Origin: Acidimicrobiaceae bacterium
GTDB lineage: Bacteria; Actinomycetota; Acidimicrobiia; Acidimicrobiales; RAAP-2
Direction: 5' to 3'
NCBI GenBank assembly: GCA_003138855.1
Contig: PLHF01000049.1
Coordinates: 1-64,000, forward strand
Length of the DNA stretch: 64,000 nt
A program made the translations under genes and the position numbers. Shown piece after piece: positions 35,657 to 43,895 of the stretch; position 1 is the first letter of the stretch, and each line of letters opens with the position of its first letter. Below the pieces are notes generated by a model, which saw nothing but the letters and a program-made list of their open reading frames with translations, had not been told where the DNA came from and made no database searches.

Positions 35657-36204
35657 GCCTCGAGCACCTGTGGGCCGGGTGGAGGAGCGGCTACGTGTCC
35701 TCGGTCGGCTCGCCGGGGCCGGCCCCGGTCGGGGACGAGCACCCCGCGCCACTCGACGACCCCGACCACTGCGTCTTCTGCCGCATCGCAGCCAGCGGCC
35801 CGCCGACCGCCGGCAACGGTGTGCTCTGGGTCGGGCGCCACGTGCTCGCCGTCCTCAACGCCTATCCGTACTCGTGCGGCCACCTGATGGTCGTGCCCCT
35901 GCGGCATGTCCGGTCGGTCGGCGAGCTCACCGAGGAGGAGGGAAATGAGCTGTGGTCAGGGCTGCGACGGGGCGTGACCGCGCTCGAGGCCTCCTTCTGC
36001 CCCGAGGGGATCAACCTCGGGGCCAACCTGGGTCAGGCCGCGGGAGCCGGGATCCCGCGCCATCTTCATCTCCACGCGGTGCCCCGCTGGGTGGGTGACA
36101 CCAACTTCATGACCGCGGTGGCCGGTGTGCGGGTGCTGCCCGAGACCCTGGAGGACACCTGGCAGCGCCTGCACGGTGCCTGGCCCGCCTCACCGGCGGG
36201 GTGA
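35653..36204 (+). CDS. HIT-family hydrolase/phosphorylase (Ap4A phosphorylase-like)
   Basis: 183 residues with the histidine-triad motif HLHLHAVPRW and the upstream metal/nucleotide segment HCVFCRIAASG. The order thrS-HIT-pgsA and the N-terminal LWAGWRSGYVSSV, close to the mycobacterial LWTPHRMTYI-type start, identify it with the Ap4A phosphorylase branch (Rv2613c). It would break Ap4A, a by-product of aminoacyl-tRNA synthetases, to ADP and ATP/AMP. Overlaps thrS by four bases. Confidence 0.88.
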   Translation: MSLEHLWAGWRSGYVSSVGSPGPAPVGDEHPAPLDDPDHCVFCRIAASGPPTAGNGVLWVGRHVLAVLNAYPYSCGHLMVVPLRHVRSVGELTEEEGNELWSGLRRGVTALEASFCPEGINLGANLGQAAGAGIPRHLHLHAVPRWVGDTNFMTAVAGVRVLPETLEDTWQRLHGAWPASPAG

Positions 36205-36243
36205 CCGCCCCGGCGGCGCAGCCGGCCGGCGGGAGCCGGCCCC

Positions 36244-36284
36244 GGGTCCCCGGCACCGGCGGGCCCGGTCGGGTGCGGGGACCC
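36244..36284 (+). terminator. Compound hairpin between the HIT and PI-phosphate synthase genes
   Basis: GGGTCCCCG (36244-36252) pairs with CGGGGACCC (36276-36284); inside, CACC pairs with GGTG after a single-base bulge. It lies 40 bases after the HIT stop and could end the thrS-HIT transcript before the lipid genes. Confidence 0.55.
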
Positions 36285-36342
36285 AACCGCTCACTTCAGC
36301 TAGCAGATGGTAGAGTTGGGTGAGCTTTGTGAAGGGAATTCC

Positions 36343-37113
36343 ATGTTCGACGGGCGCTGGCGCGACACGGTGGACCGGGGTACCGGCCCCGTCGGTCGCA
36401 AGCTGCAGAAGGTCGGCATCACTGCCGACATGCTGACCGCCACGGGATTGGTGTCGGCTGCCGCCACCGCCGTGGCGGTGGCCACCGGGCATCTCCATCT
36501 GGCCATCCTCCTGCTGATCCTCACCGGCCTCCACGATCTGCTTGACGGACCGGTGGCAAAGGCGTCGGGTACCTCGTCGACCCGCGGGGCGTTCTTCGAC
36601 TCGGTCACCGACCGGGTGTCCGACGTGCTGATCCTGGGCGGCGTGGCCTGGTATCTGGAGTCGACCCACCCCGGCCACCTGGTGCTGCTGCCGTTCGCCG
36701 TACTCGGTGCCACCTCCCTGGTCTCCTATCAGCGGGCCAAGGCGGAGTCACTGGGGATCTCGGCCAAGGGGGGGCTGATGGAGCGGGCCGAGCGGATGAT
36801 CCTCTTGGGGATCGGTTTCCTCTCGGCGTCGTTCCTGGTCCCGGTTCTGTGGCTCATGCTGGCGCTCACCATGGCCACAGCGGTGGGCCGTTTCACCAAG
36901 GTGTGGCGGCTCGCCGAGGCACCGGTACCGTCGGTCGCATCCCGACGTCGCCGGCGGACGAGGACCTCCGCCGGCGGCCGCGCCTCGTCGGCGTCGCCAT
37001 CCCGCTGGCGTGCCCGCCGGCAGGGCGAACTGGCCAGCCGATCGGGTCGGACGTGGCGCGCCCGACATGCCCGCCAGGGCATCCGTCAGCGTGCCAGTCG
37101 CCGGCATCCCTGA
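36343..37113 (+). CDS. pgsA: CDP-alcohol phosphotransferase, phosphatidylinositol-phosphate synthase type
   Basis: 256 residues from ATG 36343 behind GAAGGGAA. The family motif is present as DLLDGPVAKASGTSSTRG, then AFFDSVTD; the normally invariant Arg after Ala is Lys here (DG-x2-AK). About six helices follow. Position between thrS-HIT and a PatA-like acyltransferase equals M. tuberculosis pgsA1, which joins CDP-diacylglycerol and inositol-1-phosphate. The last ~55 residues are a very basic Arg/Ser-rich tail (RRRRRTRTSAGGRASS onward) absent from mycobacterial enzymes and probably cytoplasmic. Confidence 0.87.
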   Translation: MFDGRWRDTVDRGTGPVGRKLQKVGITADMLTATGLVSAAATAVAVATGHLHLAILLLILTGLHDLLDGPVAKASGTSSTRGAFFDSVTDRVSDVLILGGVAWYLESTHPGHLVLLPFAVLGATSLVSYQRAKAESLGISAKGGLMERAERMILLGIGFLSASFLVPVLWLMLALTMATAVGRFTKVWRLAEAPVPSVASRRRRRTRTSAGGRASSASPSRWRARRQGELASRSGRTWRARHARQGIRQRASRRHP

Positions 37114-37149
37114 GCACCTTCGCCGTTGCCTGGCACGAGTTGAGGTCGC

Positions 37150-38049
37150 GTGAACAAGGGGCCAGTGGTATTCCGCACCTACGTGACCCTGGGCCGATGC
37201 CTGGCCTCGCTGCCCGAGCCAGTGGCCCTGGGAGTGGCCAACCTGGTCGGTGACGTCCTGTTCTGGGCCCGGCACGAGCAGCGCGCCATGGTGTCGAAAA
37301 ATCTCAGGCGTGTGCTCGATGCCGATGCCTCGGACACCGCCATCCTCGACCGTTGGGCACGACGGGCGTTTCGGGCCTACGCTCGGTACTGGGTCGAAGG
37401 GGCCCGGCTCGGAGGCACGCCATCGAGCGAGGTGGAACAGCGTACGTTCATCCAGGGCATGCAGCATCTGGTGGAGGGGATGGCGCTCGGCAAGGGCGTC
37501 GTCATGGCACTACCGCACGTAGGGAGCTGGGAGTATGGGGGCGCATTTCTGGCATCGCAGGACCTTCCGATGACCGCGGTCGCCGAGCGGCTCGACCCGC
37601 CCGAGCTCTTCGAATACTTCGTCGAGCAGCGGGCGGCCATGGGGCTGACCATCGTGCCCCTCGATTCGTCCTCGGGCGGTGTGCTGCTCGCCACGCTGCG
37701 GCGGGGCGGGCTGGTCGGGCTGCTCTGCGATCGGGACATCGAGGGCACCGGCATCGAGGTCGATTTCTTCGGTGAGACCACCACCATGCCCGCCGGCCCG
37801 GCCACGCTGGCCCTGAGGACGGGTGCCGTGCTGACCACCGGCGTCGTCTACAGCGGCCCGGGCCCTGATCACCGGGCCGTGATCGAGCCGCCGATCGACA
37901 CGTCCCGCCGGGGGACGCTGCGCACCGACGTCGCCCGGCTCACCCAGGAGATCGCTCATCGCTTCGAGGGGATGATCCGTCGGGCACCTGAGCAGTGGCA
38001 CGTGTTCCAACCCCTGTGGCCGGTGGACCGACCGGAGGACGGCGCGTGA
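37150..38049 (+). CDS. Lysophospholipid-type acyltransferase, PatA/HtrB family
   Basis: 299 residues from GTG 37150. The HtrB/LpxL/PatA motif H-x4-E is LPHVGSWEYGG (His123, Glu128), and LVGLLCDRDIEGTGIEVDFF is the second family block. By gene order it corresponds to Rv2611c (PatA), which acylates the 6-position of the mannose of PIM1/PIM2 at the inner face of the plasma membrane. It overlaps the following diguanylate cyclase gene by four bases (GTGA), so the two are translated together. Confidence 0.85.
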   Translation: MNKGPVVFRTYVTLGRCLASLPEPVALGVANLVGDVLFWARHEQRAMVSKNLRRVLDADASDTAILDRWARRAFRAYARYWVEGARLGGTPSSEVEQRTFIQGMQHLVEGMALGKGVVMALPHVGSWEYGGAFLASQDLPMTAVAERLDPPELFEYFVEQRAAMGLTIVPLDSSSGGVLLATLRRGGLVGLLCDRDIEGTGIEVDFFGETTTMPAGPATLALRTGAVLTTGVVYSGPGPDHRAVIEPPIDTSRRGTLRTDVARLTQEIAHRFEGMIRRAPEQWHVFQPLWPVDRPEDGA

Positions 38050-39914
38050 CCAAGTTCGAGAGCCGACTGGCTTCCGGCGACGCCGAGCTCGGCCTGTTGG
38101 GCCCCCCGGTGATCGTCAACCACCGGGGGGAGAATGGCGCCGTCCCTTCCCGGCCGGTGCCCGACCTGGAGATCCCCGACCGGAACGGATCGGCAGGGGA
38201 GCCCCGGTTCCGCGCCCTGACCGAGCACGAGTTCGACGTGGTGGCGGTCGTCAGCTCAGAAGGACGGTTCATCTTCGTGAGCGCCTCGGCGGAGCGGCTG
38301 TTCGGTTACGACCCCAGCGGCGTCATCGGCCAGGACGCGTTCGGTCTGTTCGACTCGCTGAGCATCGAACCGGTGCGGGCCCTCTTCAACGACCTGGTGG
38401 CTCGGCGCCGGCTGTCGGTCTCCCTCGAGATCCAGACGGTGCGTGCCGACGGGAAGACGATCGACCTCGATGTCACGGCTGCCAATCATCTCGACGATCC
38501 CATCGGCGGGATCGTCGTCAACATCCGGGACATCACCGACCGCAAGCGGCTCGAGCAGAGGATCCACTCGCTCGACGAGCGCCAGGCCACCATCATCGAA
38601 TCGTTGGCCGACGGCGTGATGACAGTCGATGCGAAGGGGGTCGTCGTCGGAGTCAACGAGTCCTTCGAAGTGATGTTCGAGGCCCCCCGGGTGCGGGTGG
38701 TGGGGCGGCAGCTCGATGACCTCCTTGCCATCAGCCGGCACCGGGGTATCGAGCTGCTCGACGGCGAGGGCAGTCTCATCGACGGCGAGCAGCAGCCGAC
38801 CCCGTCGGTCCTGCGTCATGGCCGGCGATCGGTCGGGGTCGTATGGGGGCTGCGGCGCGAGGGCCGGCCACCGATGTGGGTCCGGGTCAACACCCAGGCC
38901 ATCCGCGATTCCGATGGCAGGGTGACCGGCGCGGTGGCTTCGTTCAGCGACATCACCTCGGCGCGCCAGTCTGCCGACGAGCTCCAGCGCGAGGAGCAGT
39001 TCCTGCAGGTGCTCCTCGGCACCCTCGAGGAGGGCATCGTGGCGTGTGATGCCGAGGGGCGGATCACGGTGTGCAATCCGGCTGCCCGGCGGTTGCTGGG
39101 ACTGGAGGAGGGCGCCGATCCCACCGGGAGGAGCCCGTTCAGCTTTCAGCTGCGCCGGCCGGACGGCGCAGCCATGGAGCCGGAGGAGAACCCGCTGATC
39201 CAGGCCATGTCGGGCGAGCAGCTGCGTGAGGTAGAGGTCATCCTCGACTCCGATGAGCGTGGGCAGCGCAAGGTCAGCGTCAACGGCGAGGCCCTGGTCG
39301 ACGAGGGGGGAAGGATGCTGGGGGCCGTGGTGGCCATCCACGACGTCACCGAGCAGAAGCTCAACGAGGAGCGCCTGGCCGAGCTGGCCCTGCACGATCC
39401 GCTGACCGGTCTGGCCAACCGGACCCTCCTGGCCGAACGACTGCAGGAGGCCATCGACGGCCTTGCCCAGCGCCCGACGCTGCCCGACGGCACGGAGGGC
39501 AGGGCCTGGTCCGGGGTGGCGGTGTTCCTGCTGGACCTCGACGAGTTCAAGGAGATCAACGACGTGCTCGGCCACGACGTGGGTGACGACATGTTGATCG
39601 CGGTGGCCCGCAGACTGTCGGCCATCGTGCGCCCGTCCGACACCGTGGCCCGGCTCGGCGGGGACGAGTTCGTGGTGGTCTGCGCTATCGAGAGCGGTGA
39701 GGAAGAGATGCTCAGCATCGCCGAGCGCATCTCGACTGCGCTGGCCAGGCCCTATCGGATCGACGGCCGCACACTGTCCGTGCTGGCCTCGGTGGGCGGC
39801 GTCTTCGCCGACAACCCCGATACCGACCCGTCGAGACTGTTGAGCCGGGCCGACGATGCCATGTACGGCGTCAAGTGGAGCCGGCGTCGGCAACGTCGAT
39901 CCATGACCGAGTGA
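38046..39914 (+). CDS. Soluble PAS-PAS-PAS-GGDEF diguanylate cyclase
   Basis: 622 residues from GTG 38046. Three PAS domains (roughly 60-175, 185-305, 320-440) contain ERLFGYDPSGVIGQDAFGLF, SLADGVMTVDAKGVVVGVNE and EEGIVACDAEGRITVCNPAA. The GGDEF domain has the intact active site RLGGDEFVVV (GGDEF 538-542) and an inhibitory site RPSD (529-532) exactly five residues before it. It should make c-di-GMP from two GTP and be product-inhibited. No membrane segment, no EAL domain. It sits inside the PIM lipid gene run, coupled to the acyltransferase gene, which is unusual. Confidence 0.92.
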   Translation: MTKFESRLASGDAELGLLGPPVIVNHRGENGAVPSRPVPDLEIPDRNGSAGEPRFRALTEHEFDVVAVVSSEGRFIFVSASAERLFGYDPSGVIGQDAFGLFDSLSIEPVRALFNDLVARRRLSVSLEIQTVRADGKTIDLDVTAANHLDDPIGGIVVNIRDITDRKRLEQRIHSLDERQATIIESLADGVMTVDAKGVVVGVNESFEVMFEAPRVRVVGRQLDDLLAISRHRGIELLDGEGSLIDGEQQPTPSVLRHGRRSVGVVWGLRREGRPPMWVRVNTQAIRDSDGRVTGAVASFSDITSARQSADELQREEQFLQVLLGTLEEGIVACDAEGRITVCNPAARRLLGLEEGADPTGRSPFSFQLRRPDGAAMEPEENPLIQAMSGEQLREVEVILDSDERGQRKVSVNGEALVDEGGRMLGAVVAIHDVTEQKLNEERLAELALHDPLTGLANRTLLAERLQEAIDGLAQRPTLPDGTEGRAWSGVAVFLLDLDEFKEINDVLGHDVGDDMLIAVARRLSAIVRPSDTVARLGGDEFVVVCAIESGEEEMLSIAERISTALARPYRIDGRTLSVLASVGGVFADNPDTDPSRLLSRADDAMYGVKWSRRRQRRSMTE

Positions 39915-39921
39915 ACATCCG

Positions 39922-41124
39922 GTGCCCATCACCGATCCGCCGGCGCGGCCGGTGCTCCGCATCGCCCTGATCTGCCCGTACAGCTTGTCGCGCCCGGGCG
40001 GCGTCCAGGGGCAGGTCGTCGGGCTGTCGAGGGCGCTCGGCTCCCGGGGCCATCAGGTCACGGTGTTCGCCCCACTCGACGGCGCCGGCCCGGCTCCGGA
40101 GGGAGTGGACCTGGTGGCTACCGGCCACTCGGTGTCGCTGCCGGCAAACGGGTCCTTCGCCCCGGTGACCCTTTCCGTGCGGGCGGTGCTCCGCGCCCTC
40201 CGCTCCCTGCGGTCGACCGGGTTCGACGTGTTGCACGTGCACGAGCCATTCGCCCCCGGCCTGTCCTACGGGCTGTTGGTCGGTCGCCGGCTCCCACCGG
40301 TGGTGGCCACCTTTCACAGGAGCGGCAGCAGCGTGCTCTATGAGCTCCTGGGTCCGCTGGCCAGAAACCGGGCCAACCGTCTGGCCGTCCGTTGCGCAGT
40401 GTCCGAGGCGGCGCGAGCTACCGCTGCCGGTGCGCTGGGTGGCACCTACGAGGTGCTCTTCAACGGTGTCGAGATGGAGCACTACCGGTCGATCGAACCA
40501 TGGCCCACCGACCGCCCCACCCTGCTCTTCCTCGGCCGCCACGAGGAGCGAAAGGGGCTCGGGGTGCTGGTCGAGGCCTTCGAGGGCCTGCTCCGCCTCC
40601 GGCGTGACGACCCCGCTGTCGACGGGAGTGTGCAGCCGGTGCTGTGGATCGCCGGCGACGGCCCGCAGACCGACTCGTTGCGCCTCCGCTATCCCGAATC
40701 AGCGGACATCCGGTGGCTCGGTGTGCTCTCCGAGGACGAGAAGATCCGCAGGTTGGTGGCGGCCGACGCACTGTGCGCCCCGTCACTGGGCGGGGAGTCG
40801 TTCGGCATGGTGCTGCTCGAGGCGATGGCCGCCCGCACCGTGGTGGTGGCCAGCGACATCGACGGCTACCGGGACGTAGCCGGCGACCATGCCGTGCTGG
40901 TACCGCCCGGCGATCCCGTCGCGCTGGCCGAGGCCGTCGACGGGACGCTATCGGGCCGGCTGGCACCGCAGGAGGGTGGCCCCGGGGCGGACACCGGCGA
41001 CCCCGCTGCCTCCCGAAACCGGTGGCTGGACGCGGCAGAGGAGCGCGCCGAGCAGTGGTCGATGGACCGTCTGGCCGAACGGTACGAGGGCATCTACCTG
41101 TCGGTGGTCGGGGGCAGGGGCTGA
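39922..41124 (+). CDS. pimA: GT4 glycosyltransferase, PimA-like phosphatidylinositol mannosyltransferase
   Basis: 400 residues from GTG 39922. The start IALICPYSLSRPGGVQGQVV parallels mycobacterial PimA (ICPYSFDVPGGVQ...), with VLHVHEPFAPG, then the GT-B C-terminal half: LLFLGRHEERKGLGVLVEAF, IRWLGVLSEDEK and the donor-binding E-x7-E block in GESFGMVLLEAMA. It should transfer mannose from GDP-mannose to phosphatidylinositol. Gene order matches pgsA-patA-pimA, with a diguanylate cyclase gene inserted. The symbol rests on synteny and the N-terminus. Confidence 0.85.
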   Translation: MPITDPPARPVLRIALICPYSLSRPGGVQGQVVGLSRALGSRGHQVTVFAPLDGAGPAPEGVDLVATGHSVSLPANGSFAPVTLSVRAVLRALRSLRSTGFDVLHVHEPFAPGLSYGLLVGRRLPPVVATFHRSGSSVLYELLGPLARNRANRLAVRCAVSEAARATAAGALGGTYEVLFNGVEMEHYRSIEPWPTDRPTLLFLGRHEERKGLGVLVEAFEGLLRLRRDDPAVDGSVQPVLWIAGDGPQTDSLRLRYPESADIRWLGVLSEDEKIRRLVAADALCAPSLGGESFGMVLLEAMAARTVVVASDIDGYRDVAGDHAVLVPPGDPVALAEAVDGTLSGRLAPQEGGPGADTGDPAASRNRWLDAAEERAEQWSMDRLAERYEGIYLSVVGGRG

Positions 41125-41146
41125 CCGGCCGTACACTGCTCGGACG

Positions 41147-42466
41147 ATGAGCGATTCCCCGGACTCTCCGGACCTGCCTGCTTCGCCCGGCGCCGCCCCG
41201 GGCCCTGACGCGCCCGGTGCGCTGGAGGGCGGGTCGGCCTCGGAGGGCGGCGGATCCGGCGACCGCAGCCGAAATCGCAGCGGAGGCAGCAGTAGCGGTG
41301 GGCGGGGAAGCGGCGGTCAGGGCGGAGGTCAGGGCGGAGGTCAGGGCGGGCGCCGAAGGAGTGGCCAGGGCGCCGGCCAGGGGCGCAACCGCAGCGGTGG
41401 CCAGGGCAGCGGCACCCCCCCCGGGGGGAAGAGCCGGGCGGGCTCCGCCTCCGGCGACGGACGCGGTGGTGGCCGGAGCAGCGGTGGCGGACCATCGCGG
41501 GCCCCGTCGGGAAATCGACGCAACTCCGGTGGTGGATCTTCGAATCGCGGCGGTCCGGGCCGGGGTTCCGGCAATCGGGCGGACACGACACCCACCGGAC
41601 CCGGCTCCGACCTGGCCGTTCCGGCGAGAGCGCCGGCGGGCACCGTCGATCGGGGATCGGAGGGCGTCGAAGAGGCTTCGGCCATCCGTTCCAACCGCCG
41701 CCGGGCGATCACGCTGTGCCTCCTTCCCGGTTTGGCAGCCGGGCTGATCGTCGGCCTCGTCCTGGTGTCGGCCGGGCTCCCGTTGTTCGGAGCGGCCGGT
41801 TTCGTCCTGGTGGTGGCGGCACTCTCGTTGTGGTTGTACCGGACTGCGCCCGGCACGGTGGCGCGGGCGGTGGGGGCACGGCCCAGCAGCGAGTGGGAGC
41901 AGCCCCGACTGCACAATCTGGTCGATGGGCTCTGCGCCACCATGGGGCTGCCGCGACCCGCCATCGCCGTCGTGGAGAGTCCGGTTCCCAACGCCATGGC
42001 GCTGGGTCGCGACCCCGCCTCTGCCGTGCTGGTGGTGACCTCGGGGCTCGATCAGGCGCTGAGCCTGGTGGAGTTGGAGGGCGTGCTCGCCCACGAGCTC
42101 GTCCACATCAAGCGTCACGATGCGCTGCTCGCCGGCGTGGCGGTGATCGTCACCGTCCCCTGGTCGGCGATCAGGGGCATCGCCAACGGTACGGCCACCG
42201 TCCACCACCTCATCGGGCGGGGACGCGAGTTTTCTGCTGACCAACGAGCCGCAACGGTCGTCCGCTACCCAGCCGGCATCCGCTCTGCCCTGGACACCAT
42301 GGTGGATCGTCCGTGGTCACCGCCGGACTGGCCACCGGGGGGCGGCCGCACGGCGGCACTCACCCGCTGGCTGTGGTTCGACCCCTTGGCCGGGGGCTCG
42401 GATCAATCGATGGAAGACAATCTCGACGACACCCGCGTGCGCGCCGCCGCCCTGTCTCTCTACTGA
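41147..42466 (+). CDS. M48-family membrane zinc protease with an Arg/Gly/Gln-rich N-terminal extension
   Basis: 439 residues from ATG 41147. Residues 1-180 are low complexity, rich in Gly, Ser, Arg and Gln (RSGGSSSGGRGSGGQGGGQG and similar), then two membrane helices (about 185-230: LCLLPGLAAGLIVGLVLVSA and the next). The peptidase domain has HELVH (316-320) and the third zinc ligand Glu361 in REFSADQRA, as in HtpX/Ste24 proteins that degrade membrane proteins. Rest of the HtpX fold (LHNLVDGLCATMGLPRPAIA, PNAMALGRDPASAVLVVTSG) is normal. The RGG-like head is not usual for the family. Confidence 0.85.
   Translation: MSDSPDSPDLPASPGAAPGPDAPGALEGGSASEGGGSGDRSRNRSGGSSSGGRGSGGQGGGQGGGQGGRRRSGQGAGQGRNRSGGQGSGTPPGGKSRAGSASGDGRGGGRSSGGGPSRAPSGNRRNSGGGSSNRGGPGRGSGNRADTTPTGPGSDLAVPARAPAGTVDRGSEGVEEASAIRSNRRRAITLCLLPGLAAGLIVGLVLVSAGLPLFGAAGFVLVVAALSLWLYRTAPGTVARAVGARPSSEWEQPRLHNLVDGLCATMGLPRPAIAVVESPVPNAMALGRDPASAVLVVTSGLDQALSLVELEGVLAHELVHIKRHDALLAGVAVIVTVPWSAIRGIANGTATVHHLIGRGREFSADQRAATVVRYPAGIRSALDTMVDRPWSPPDWPPGGGRTAALTRWLWFDPLAGGSDQSMEDNLDDTRVRAAALSLY
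41315..41350 (+). repeat. 12-base tandem repeat, three copies, in the protease head
   Basis: GGTCAGGGCGGA is repeated three times in tandem (last copy ends GGG), coding for Gly-Gln-Gly-Gly units. Length changes by slippage would stay in frame. Confidence 0.7.
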
Positions 42467-42469
42467 CCT

Positions 42470-42501
42470 GCTGACAGGGATACGCGGCCCGCTGACAGGG
42501 A
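42470..42501. repeat. 11-base direct repeat between convergent genes
   Basis: GCTGACAGGGA occurs at 42470-42480 and 42491-42501, one on each side of a short GC-rich spacer, between the ends of the protease gene and the facing MarR gene. Confidence 0.5.
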
Positions 42502-42519
42502 AGACCGGCGGAAGGGTGG

Positions 42520-43089
42520 TCAGCCCGCCGACGGGCAGACGTCGACGTCGTCCTGGGTGAGACCCCACCCGGTGTTCTCCTCCAGGACGTGGTCGCGCAG
42601 CCGGCGCAGCAGGGAGGCCAGCGTCTCCTCCTCCTCGGCGGTGAAGACGTCACTCAGCACCTCGCCGACATGGGCGATGTGCTCGGGGATGGCCTGGTCC
42701 ATCAGCTCCTGACCGGCGGGCGTGAGGACGGCGAAGGCGCCCCTCCGGTCTTCGGGGCAGGTGCGCCGGGCGACCAGGCCGTTCTCGTGCAGTCGGTCCA
42801 CCGACCGGGTGAGCCCGCTCGGGGTCAGCGAGGTCTGTGCAGCAAGTTCGCTCATCCGCAACTCGGAGCCGGGCGAACGGGCCAGGCGGATCAGGACGTC
42901 GAAGGACTGGTTCGAAAGCGAGCGCTCCGACGCGAAGCGTCGCTGGAAGAGACGGCGCAGCCCCCCCGCGGACTCGAAGAGGAGGCCGACGGTTGTCAGC
43001 CGTTCATCGCCCGGCGCCGTCCCCGGTGCGGTCTCCCGACCTGCCGTCTCCCGACCAGCCGTCCCTTGCCGTGCAGTCCCTTGCGCCAT
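42520..43089 (-). CDS. MarR-family transcriptional regulator
   Basis: 189 residues from ATG 43089. The winged helix domain is clear: FDVLIRLARSPGSELRMSEL, AAQTSLTPSGLTRSVDRLHE and the wing NGLVARRTCPEDRRGAFAVL. The N-terminal ~27 residues are a Thr/Ala/Gly/Glu repeat (GTAGRETAGRETAPGTAPG) coded by a short DNA repeat, likely disordered. It is divergent from the yceI gene and very likely controls it and itself through the paired sites in the 118-base gap. Effector unknown; family members often sense phenolics or oxidants. Confidence 0.9.
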   Translation of the reverse strand: MAQGTARQGTAGRETAGRETAPGTAPGDERLTTVGLLFESAGGLRRLFQRRFASERSLSNQSFDVLIRLARSPGSELRMSELAAQTSLTPSGLTRSVDRLHENGLVARRTCPEDRRGAFAVLTPAGQELMDQAIPEHIAHVGEVLSDVFTAEEEETLASLLRRLRDHVLEENTGWGLTQDDVDVCPSAG

Positions 43090-43116
43090 GGTGCCATCCT
43101 ACAAGATCGGACACAG

Positions 43117-43161
43117 TAGTTGCGACCACAAATACACCTGCTATAGTTGTAGACACAAACA
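43117..43161. promoter_or_regulatory. Two similar candidate MarR operators
   Basis: Site 1 TAGTTGCGACCACAAATA (43117-43134) and site 2 TAGTTGTAGACACAAACA (43144-43161) agree at 14 of 18 positions and start 27 bases apart. Site 2 contains the exact dyad TTGT-N4-ACAA, a MarR-like half-site arrangement. Both lie in the gap between the MarR and yceI genes. Confidence 0.55.
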
Positions 43162-43207
43162 ACTCGAGCACCAACGTGAGTTCGAGGAACGAGCCCAAGG
43201 AGATGTC

Positions 43208-43789
43208 ATGGCAGATACCACAGAGGTAACAAGCAGGACCGTCAACGGGGTGGAGTACCCGGCAGTGGGCACCTACGCCATCGACGCCAGCCATACTCGT
43301 CTCGGCTTCGCCGTCCGCCACATGGCCGTGTCCAAGGTGCGCGGCGGGTTCAACACCTTTGAGGGCACGCTGCAGCTCGCGGAGAACCCGGTCGACTCCA
43401 AGGCGTCGTTGACCATCGATGCCGGCAGTGTGGACACCCGTGACGAGACTCGTGACGGCCACCTGCGGACCAACGACTTCTTCGATGTCGAGAACCATCC
43501 CAAGTGGACGTTCACCAGCACGTCCATCGGGACGCAGAGCCCGACCGAGTGGAAGGTCGACGGCGACCTGACCATCCGGGGCATCACCAAGCCGGTGACG
43601 CTCGACGTCGTCCTCGAGGGCGTGGTCAAGGACCCCTACGGCAACCACCGGGTCGGCTTCAGCGCGTCCACCTCGATCAACCGTGAGGAGTTCGGCGTCG
43701 CGTTCGGCGCCGTCATGGAGGCCGGCGGCCTGGTCGTGGGCAAGAAGGTCGACATCGAGATCGAACTCGAAGCGGTCCTGCAGCCCTAG
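43208..43789 (+). CDS. YceI-family lipocalin-like protein
   Basis: 193 residues from ATG 43208 behind AAGGAGATG. The family pattern is complete: GTYAIDASHTRLGFAVRHMA, then VRGGFNTFEGTLQLAENPVD, NDFFDVENHPKWTFTSTSI, LTIRGITKPVTLDVVLEG. YceI proteins form a calycin-type beta barrel that binds isoprenoids or other long lipids. There is no signal peptide, so it acts in the cytoplasm. The pairing with a divergent MarR gene is common in actinobacteria. A perfect palindromic terminator follows. Confidence 0.92.
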   Translation: MADTTEVTSRTVNGVEYPAVGTYAIDASHTRLGFAVRHMAVSKVRGGFNTFEGTLQLAENPVDSKASLTIDAGSVDTRDETRDGHLRTNDFFDVENHPKWTFTSTSIGTQSPTEWKVDGDLTIRGITKPVTLDVVLEGVVKDPYGNHRVGFSASTSINREEFGVAFGAVMEAGGLVVGKKVDIEIELEAVLQP

Positions 43790-43819
43790 TTCCCTGCAAC
43801 GCTGTCGCTATGGCGACGG

Positions 43820-43849
43820 ACGGCCGCCCCGGGTACCCGGGGCGGCCGT
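43820..43849 (+). terminator. Terminator hairpin after the yceI gene
   Basis: A perfect 30-base palindrome (first half ACGGCCGCCCCGGGT) can form a 13-pair stem with a GTAC loop and is followed by TGTCG, 30 bases after the stop codon. Confidence 0.8.
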
Positions 43850-43895
43850 TGTCGCGCCGGGCAGCCGGATCCGCGCCCGGAGGTAGAATGCGCCC

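Noticed and set aside
33287-35752. A very long open frame on the minus strand opposite thrS (about 820 codons)
   Set aside because: It mirrors the strong GC-rich codon bias of thrS; its sequence is low in hydrophobic pattern and has no protein family features.
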